A stretch of 64,000 nucleotides of DNA, taken from NCBI GenBank assembly GCA_900540205.1, contig UQER01000004.1:76713-140712 (forward strand), given 5' to 3'. Positions within the stretch are counted from its first letter, which is position 1. Every line of letters starts with the position of its first letter. This DNA is from an uncultured Porphyromonadaceae bacterium (lineage in GTDB: Bacteria > Bacteroidota > Bacteroidia > Bacteroidales > Muribaculaceae). Below are positions 58,178 to 64,000 of the stretch, piece after piece. A program made the position numbers and the translations under genes. Under the pieces are notes generated by a model, which made no database searches, had not been told where the DNA came from, and saw only the letters and a program-made list of their open reading frames with translations.

Positions 58178-59170
58178 ATGGCTATTTTAGCATTCCAAAA
58201 ACCTGACAAAGTTGTGGTGTTAGAAGCTAACAACTTCTACGGCAAGTTTGAGTTTAAGCCTTTGGAGCCCGGCTATGGTATCACTGTCGGAAACGCTTTG
58301 CGCCGCGTTCTTCTTTCTTCGCTCGAGGGCTATGCCATCGCAGCGATAAAGATTGACGGGGTGAAGCACGAATTTGATACCATTCCCGGAGTTAAAGAGG
58401 ATGTAACAAACATTATCCTCAATCTCAAGAAGGTGGACCTCAAGCAGATCGCCGAAGATGTTGAAACCGAAAAGGCTTCCATCACGGTGTCGGGTCAGGA
58501 GGTGTTCAAAGCCGGTGACATTGGCAAGGCCCTCACGGGCTTCGAGGTGCTCAACCCCGAGGAAGTCATCTGTCATTTGGATCCCGACGCGGGTTTCACT
58601 ATCGAAGTGACCATCAACAAGGGTCGCGGATGGGTGCCTGCCGATGAAAACCAGCTGGACATCCAGGATATCCAGACTCTGGCCATCGACTCCATCTACA
58701 CGCCCATCAAGAATGTGAAGTACGCTGTAGAAAACTTCCGCGTTGACCAGAAAACCGACTACGAAAAGCTTGTCATCGAGATTACGACCAACGGCTCAAT
58801 CATGCCCAAAGAGGCAATGAAAGAGGCCGCCAAGATTCTGATTTATCACCTGATGCTCTTCTCCGACGAGAAGATTACCATCGAGACCACCGACAACGAA
58901 GGCACAGAAGAATTCGATGAAGAGATTCTTCACATGCGCCAACTGCTCAAGACCAAGCTCGTGGACATGGACCTCTCCGTCCGTGCCCTCAACTGCCTCA
59001 AGAGCGCCGAGGTGGAGACACTGGGTGAACTGGTCGTGTTCAACAAGACTGACCTCCTTAAATTCCGCAACTTCGGTAAGAAATCGCTTACCGAGCTCGA
59101 CGAGCTTCTGGCTAACCTCGGGCTCTCGTTCGGAATGGATATTTCAAAGTATAAATTAGACAAAGAGTAA
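58178..59170 (+). CDS. rpoA: RNA polymerase subunit alpha
   Basis: 330 residues. N-terminal assembly domain (1-230; YGITVGNALRRVLLSSLEGYAI) and C-terminal DNA/regulator-binding domain (about 250-330; DLSVRALNCLKSAEVETLGELV, FGKKSLTELDELLANLGLSFG). 20 nt after rpsD and 9 nt before rplQ. Confidence 0.98.
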   Translation: MAILAFQKPDKVVVLEANNFYGKFEFKPLEPGYGITVGNALRRVLLSSLEGYAIAAIKIDGVKHEFDTIPGVKEDVTNIILNLKKVDLKQIAEDVETEKASITVSGQEVFKAGDIGKALTGFEVLNPEEVICHLDPDAGFTIEVTINKGRGWVPADENQLDIQDIQTLAIDSIYTPIKNVKYAVENFRVDQKTDYEKLVIEITTNGSIMPKEAMKEAAKILIYHLMLFSDEKITIETTDNEGTEEFDEEILHMRQLLKTKLVDMDLSVRALNCLKSAEVETLGELVVFNKTDLLKFRNFGKKSLTELDELLANLGLSFGMDISKYKLDKE

Positions 59171-59179
59171 AAAACAACG

Positions 59180-59680
59180 ATGAGACACAATAAATCTTTC
59201 AATCACCTTTCGCGTAAGAAAGCTCACCGCGACGCCTTACTCGCCAACATGACCATCTCTCTTATCAAGCATAAGAGAATCTTCACCACTCTGGCAAAGG
59301 CAAAGGCACTCCGTGTTTACTGCGAGCCGCTGATCAACCGCGCGAAGAACGACAATATGGCCAACCGTCGCCTTGTTTTCTCCTATCTTCAGAACAAGGA
59401 GGCCGTCACAGAGCTTTTCCGCGAAATCTCGCAGAAAATCGCCGACCGTCCCGGTGGCTACACCCGTATCCTCAAGACCGGCAACCGTCTGGGCGATAAC
59501 GCCAAGACCTGCTTCATCGAGCTTGTTGACTACAATGAAAACATGCTCAAGGGTAAGGAAGCCAAGAAAGCCACACGCACGCGCCGCAGCCGCAAGGCTT
59601 CAGCTCCCGCAGCCGAGGCTCCTGCAACAGAGGCTCCCGCCGCTGAAGCACCCGCTACCGAAGCTCCCGCAGCCGAATAA
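59180..59680 (+). CDS. rplQ: Large subunit ribosomal protein L17 with APAxE repeat tail
   Basis: 166 residues. The core (1-120) is usual: MRHNKSFNHLSRKKAHRDALLANMTISLIKHKRI, then TRILKTGNRLGDNAKTCFIELVDYNE. A basic linker (KKATRTRRSRKAS) follows, then 25 residues made of five perfect pentapeptides alternating APAAE and APATE (59603-59677). E. coli L17 has 127 residues, so this tail is extra. Last gene of the cluster, with a terminator behind it. Confidence 0.96.
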   Translation: MRHNKSFNHLSRKKAHRDALLANMTISLIKHKRIFTTLAKAKALRVYCEPLINRAKNDNMANRRLVFSYLQNKEAVTELFREISQKIADRPGGYTRILKTGNRLGDNAKTCFIELVDYNENMLKGKEAKKATRTRRSRKASAPAAEAPATEAPAAEAPATEAPAAE

Positions 59681-59707
59681 TATCCGGCGCCCAGCTATAT
59701 TAAAGAC

Positions 59708-59745
59708 AAGCAGCCCTGCCACGTGTGGCGGGGTTGCTTGTTTTC
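59708..59745 (+). terminator. rplQ: Terminator of the ribosomal cluster after rplQ
   Basis: AAGCAGCCCTGCCAC pairs with GTGGCGGGGTTGCTT (59708-59739; one G-T-type mismatch), then GTTTTC. Confidence 0.8.
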
Positions 59746-59825
59746 ATTTAGCCTTAATGCGATTTTTTTAGCTTTAAATAGCTAAACTTTGAGATGTTAA
59801 AAACGCGAATATGCCGAAATTTTAG

Positions 59826-59833
59826 TAAATTTG
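59826..59833 (+). promoter_or_regulatory. eno: Probable -7 element of the eno promoter
   Basis: TAAATTTG at 59826-59833; no TTTG stands exactly 19-21 bp upstream (59802-59805 is AACG). Leader of about 110 nt to ATG 59950. Confidence 0.5.
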
Positions 59834-59949
59834 CATCCGTAATGTTTCAGGTTCGCGGTGTAATGTCTGAGCATGTGCGTACGCGACACCCGAAATGTTG
59901 TGACAACACATCTAAAACTATCAATATAAAAGCTTTAAAAGCATTAATT

Positions 59950-61242
59950 ATGAAAATTGAAAAAATTATCGGTCGTGAAGTTCTCGACTCGCGTGGCAAT
60001 CCCACCGTTGAAGTTGATGTAGTTCTTGAAAGCGGCGCTTTCGGTCGCGCTTCTGTTCCTTCGGGCGCTTCCACCGGCGTTAACGAGGCTCTCGAGCTCC
60101 GCGACGGTGATAAGAACCGCTACATGGGCAAAGGCGTGCTCAAGGCAGTGGCCAACGTAAACGGCCCCATCGCCGAAGCCCTCAAGGGCATGAGCGCCCT
60201 CGATCAGATCGCCATCGACGAGAAGATGCTCGAACTCGACGGCACCGACACCAAGAGCAACCTCGGCGCCAACGCCATCCTCGGCGTATCGCTTGCAGTT
60301 GCTAAGGCTGCCGCCAACTACCTCGACCTTCCCCTCTACAAGTACATCGGTGGCTGCAACACCTACGTGCTCCCCGTTCCCATGATGAACATCATCAACG
60401 GCGGTGCTCACTCCGATGCCCCCATCTGCTTCCAGGAATTCATGATCCGTCCTATCGGCGCTACATCGTTCCACGAAGGCATCCGCATGGGTACAGAGGT
60501 GTTCCACAACCTCAAGAAAGTTCTCAAGGAGCGCAATCTTTCCACCGCTGTAGGTGACGAAGGTGGTTTCGCTCCCAACCTCGACGGTACAGAGGATGCC
60601 CTCCAGGTTATCATCAAGGCAATCGAGCTCGCAGGCTACAAACCCGGTAAGGACGTTACCATCGGTCTGGACTGCGCTTCGTCGGAGTTCTACAAGGATG
60701 GCGTTTACGACTACACCTGGAAACAGGGTGCCAACGCTCCCAAGCTCACTTCGCAGCAGCAGGCTGAATTCCTCAAGGACCTCGTTGAGAAATATCCCAT
60801 CGACTCTATCGAGGACGGTATGGCCGAGAACGACTGGGAAGGCTGGAAGATTCTTACCGACCTCATCGGCGACCGTTGCCAGCTCGTTGGCGACGACCTG
60901 TTCGTAACCAACGTGAAATACCTCAAACGCGGTATCGAAGAAGGCTGCGCCAACTCGATCCTCGTTAAGGTTAACCAGATCGGTTCGCTCACTGAAACCC
61001 TCCGTGCAGTTGAACTCGCACAGCGCAACGGCTACACCGCAGTCATCTCTCACCGTTCGGGTGAAACAGAGGATGCCACAATCGCCGACATCGCTGTTGC
61101 CACCAACGCCGGACAGATCAAGACCGGTTCCGCTTCGCGTTCCGACCGTATGGCCAAGTACAACCAGCTCCTCCGCATCGAAGAGGAACTCGGCGCAGCT
61201 GCCGTTTACGGTTATGGCAAAAAGACCAAACGTCCCGAATAA
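59950..61242 (+). CDS. eno: Enolase
   Basis: 430 residues from ATG 59950 (MKIEKIIGREVLDSRGNPTVEVDV). Glycolysis: 2-phosphoglycerate to phosphoenolpyruvate. Mg ligands and active-site loops: SGASTGVNEALELRDGD, the HSDAPICFQEFMI His/Glu region, GDEGGFAP, SIEDGMAENDWEGW, LVGDDLFVTN and the signature SILVKVNQIGSLTETL, then SHRSGETEDATIAD. The open frame to 59794 crosses the promoter and is not coding there. Confidence 0.98.
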   Translation: MKIEKIIGREVLDSRGNPTVEVDVVLESGAFGRASVPSGASTGVNEALELRDGDKNRYMGKGVLKAVANVNGPIAEALKGMSALDQIAIDEKMLELDGTDTKSNLGANAILGVSLAVAKAAANYLDLPLYKYIGGCNTYVLPVPMMNIINGGAHSDAPICFQEFMIRPIGATSFHEGIRMGTEVFHNLKKVLKERNLSTAVGDEGGFAPNLDGTEDALQVIIKAIELAGYKPGKDVTIGLDCASSEFYKDGVYDYTWKQGANAPKLTSQQQAEFLKDLVEKYPIDSIEDGMAENDWEGWKILTDLIGDRCQLVGDDLFVTNVKYLKRGIEEGCANSILVKVNQIGSLTETLRAVELAQRNGYTAVISHRSGETEDATIADIAVATNAGQIKTGSASRSDRMAKYNQLLRIEEELGAAAVYGYGKKTKRPE

Positions 61243-61293
61243 ATTCGTGCCTTTGGTGCGCGCATAATCTGACAGTCCAGCTGTCAGAGCCGC

Positions 61294-61343
61294 AAAAAAA
61301 ATAACACCCCAGCCGCATCATGCGGCTGGGTGTTGTTTTTTTT
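61294..61343. terminator. Bidirectional terminator between eno and the DUF1460 gene
   Basis: AACACCC-AGCCGCAT and ATGCGGCT-GGGTGTT form an almost perfect long stem (61303-61334) flanked by an A-run on the left and a T-run on the right, so it works for both convergent genes. Confidence 0.9.
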
Positions 61344-61356
61344 GATGCTAATCTTC

Positions 61357-62265
61357 TCAGTAGGGGGTGAGGCGGACGATGCGGATGCCCTCCGAGCGGT
61401 GGCGTTTGAGATATTCGCTAAGTGTGAGTGGTTCTTCAATTACTTTCTCGGCTTTTTGTGATGCGTGGATGAACCGATAGTTCTTTCCGTCGAAGAAAAG
61501 TATGCCCATGTGGCTCACGTCAAGCCCCTTCGTAGAAGTGGTGAACATGACCACGTCACCGCTTTTAGCCACCGGCAACAGTACCTTTTCTTTGACCTGA
61601 GCTGTCTTGAGAACAGGGTAGCGGTGGTTGCTGAATCCGGATTCCATACGTTTTGCAGCCACGAAATTCGCCGAATCGGCAAGTGTGGCATAGCTATCGC
61701 GGTGGGAGCTCATATAGTCGAGGGTCTTGACATTGTAGCGCACACCGGCCAAATCGCCCGTCAGCTCTTTCAGGTTGCCGCGCGACACGTTGTCCACCAC
61801 CCACGCGCTCGGATAATGCAGGCGCGATGCATAGCCGTCGGTTTCGCCGTTGCGGTAGCGCATCCGCCGCAGATTGTATGCGAAGTCGCGCCACGAGGGG
61901 CGGTTTTCGGCCGCAGTGTAAGCCAGTGCGAGCACGGTCTCCACAAATGTGGTGCAGTCGAGCGAGTCAAGATTTATCGTGAGCGTCTCCGGCGAATGTT
62001 CGAGAGTGCCACCCGCATATGGGGTGCCGATGAACTGCCGTGCAAGCCGTTCCACATTGCCGGGGCTCTTTTGTTTGCATTCCTCCACGAGAATACGGGT
62101 GATGCGCGCGGTGTCAGACGCCTCGTTGGCAAATCGTATCGCCTGCCCGTGGGCGGAGAGGGGAGTGGTGACAATGGCGATAACGGTTATAGCTGCGGAA
62201 ATAAATTTCGCAAAAATCCCGGTTTGTATGTCCGGCGTATTTATGTGTGATGTTTTTTCTGGCAT
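61357..62265 (-). CDS. DUF1460 family secreted cell-wall hydrolase-like protein
   Basis: 302 residues. N-terminal hydrophobic stretch at about 20-35, a long signal or anchor ending near SAHG-Q. The DUF1460 domain has an NlpC/P60-like thiol-hydrolase arrangement: Cys104 in SLDCTTFVE and His252 in DVSHMGILF, with YPSAWVVDNV, SGDVVMFTTS and FIHAS between or after. Related proteins are thought to act on peptidoglycan or peptide amides; the substrate is not known here. Transcribed leftwards, converging with eno. Confidence 0.8.
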   Translation of the reverse strand: MPEKTSHINTPDIQTGIFAKFISAAITVIAIVTTPLSAHGQAIRFANEASDTARITRILVEECKQKSPGNVERLARQFIGTPYAGGTLEHSPETLTINLDSLDCTTFVETVLALAYTAAENRPSWRDFAYNLRRMRYRNGETDGYASRLHYPSAWVVDNVSRGNLKELTGDLAGVRYNVKTLDYMSSHRDSYATLADSANFVAAKRMESGFSNHRYPVLKTAQVKEKVLLPVAKSGDVVMFTTSTKGLDVSHMGILFFDGKNYRFIHASQKAEKVIEEPLTLSEYLKRHRSEGIRIVRLTPY

Positions 62266-62620
62266 GGTATGGCAATTTTTTTGCGTGTTTTGTGAGCATA
62301 AAATTACAAAATCCGGTTAGGCGGTGCAATAGGGGTCCGTTTAATTTCTGCCTGTATCATGCCCGGCGGTAAAAAAGAAGGGGATATTTTAATGAGTTTT
62401 CTGGAGTGCATTTTATATTTCATTCGGCTAAACTTGATTTTTTTTTGAGATTTTATCGGCTCTGTCGCGTCTGAGGGGGCTATTTTTGAGATTTTGCCTT
62501 ATCTATTGAATATAGAGGCCGTTGCGTGAAAATCGTGTGGAGGATGCAATTCTGGCAATTGCAAACGGATGTTAAATACATGCTTGAAAACATAGTTTTG
62601 ATGAACTTTTTCGGGAAAAT
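62266..62620. other. Intergenic region before the rRNA promoters
   Basis: AT-rich, no recognisable gene. Minus-strand frames at 62480-62928 overlap the rRNA promoters and have no family features, so they are rejected. Confidence 0.5.
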
Positions 62621-62621
62621 G

Positions 62622-62653
62622 TTTGGAGGGAATGGGGGAAAGGTGTAACTTTG
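62622..62653 (+). promoter_or_regulatory. rRNA operon promoter P1
   Basis: TTTG at 62622-62625 and TAACTTTG at 62646-62653, spacing exactly 20. An A/T-rich region lies upstream. Confidence 0.85.
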
Positions 62654-62757
62654 CACTCGCTTTTGGGACGGAGGTCCCGCCAAGGCGAGAGCGGTCCAGC
62701 GAGGGCCGATGAACCTCGGAGCTTCCGAAAAAAAAGTTGAAAAAATATCGCGAAAAA

Positions 62758-62789
62758 TTTGCGGGTTTCAAATAAAACTTGTAATTTTG
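62758..62789 (+). promoter_or_regulatory. rRNA operon promoter P2
   Basis: TTTG at 62758-62761 and TAATTTTG at 62782-62789, spacing exactly 20. Lies 136 bp downstream of P1, with A-rich tracts (GAAAAAAAAGTTGAAAAAAT) upstream like an UP element. Leader of about 270 nt to the mature 16S end. Confidence 0.85.
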
Positions 62790-63065
62790 CAACGTTTTTC
62801 GCTGCTCCCGCAAGGGAGCCCCGGAATAGCACATTGAAAGGTTTACAATAGACAAGATAAGAGTAGTACAAGAGCTTTCTGCCATAAGGCAGAACACCTT
62901 GGTCAATTCTGAAAATCCAATAAAACATAGCGGTTCACGCCGCCACGGAATCTTCTGTCCGTTCTGATGGTGCCCGACGAAAGCCGGGCCGGATCAACGC
63001 CAGCCGCAAGGCCGGTCGCAAAGTCCGCAACAACAATTCTTGAAAAAGAAAGAAAAAAGATATCA

Positions 63066-64000
<935 letters not shown>

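Noticed and set aside
62480..62928. Overlapping minus-strand frames upstream of the 16S gene
   Set aside because: They lie over two good rRNA promoters and the leader, and show no protein features.

Overview
The window is chromosomal DNA from a member of the Bacteroidales. The partial 16S rRNA gene at the right end (63066-64000), the many promoters of the Bacteroidetes type (TTTG, about 20 bp, TAnnTTTG), the Bacteroidetes gene families (DUF4919, DUF4954, DUF1460, GlmU-like TIGR03991, C10 peptidase with BspA repeats, OMP_b-brl_3) and the order secY-map-infA-rpmJ-rpsM all agree. The 16S sequence looks most like Muribaculaceae (S24-7), but that placement is from memory and was not computed.

Layout. 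1-16.2 kb is ordinary chromosome: a secreted DUF4919 protein overlapping a membrane-anchored kinase-like protein, an acyltransferase, rnhB, a mannose-1-phosphate guanylyltransferase (opposite strand), a TPR protein, greA, a HIT protein, a lipoprotein with a thioredoxin fold that lacks its cysteines, two glycosyltransferases, parE, coaD, an S41 protease and an acyl-CoA synthetase. 15.8-20.2 kb is more accessory: a tiny secreted protein that is little more than a type IX-like C-terminal domain, a 700-bp structured non-coding stretch, and a 1114-residue C10 protease with BspA-like leucine-rich repeats. 20.3-21.1 kb holds rplU-rpmA, followed by tRNA-Asn and about 600 bp of intergenic repeats. 22.2-26.0 kb is the succinate dehydrogenase/fumarate reductase operon. 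26.4-39.8 kb holds an outer-membrane barrel protein, rnz, DUF4954 facing a GlmU-like protein, the leftward asd-antiporter-dxs-like run and a FemAB/GNAT-like protein.

40.0-59.7 kb is the str-S10-spc-alpha super-cluster (rpsL to rplQ). It appears to be one cluster with an internal terminator plus promoter between rplE and rpsN, another promoter before rpsM, and several long structured spacers. Enolase, a DUF1460 protein and the tandem promoters and start of an rRNA operon complete the window.

Main points of interest: (1) the cytochrome b subunit SdhC has a C-terminal tail in which nine cysteines recur exactly every five residues; (2) ribosomal protein L17 ends in a perfect five-residue APAxE repeat; (3) the ribosomal cluster is divided at an unusual place by an intrinsic terminator followed by a good promoter; (4) a kinase-like membrane protein has lost its catalytic Asp; (5) a highly structured, probably transcribed non-coding region precedes the C10/BspA protease. 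No prophage, insertion sequence, CRISPR array or defence locus was seen.
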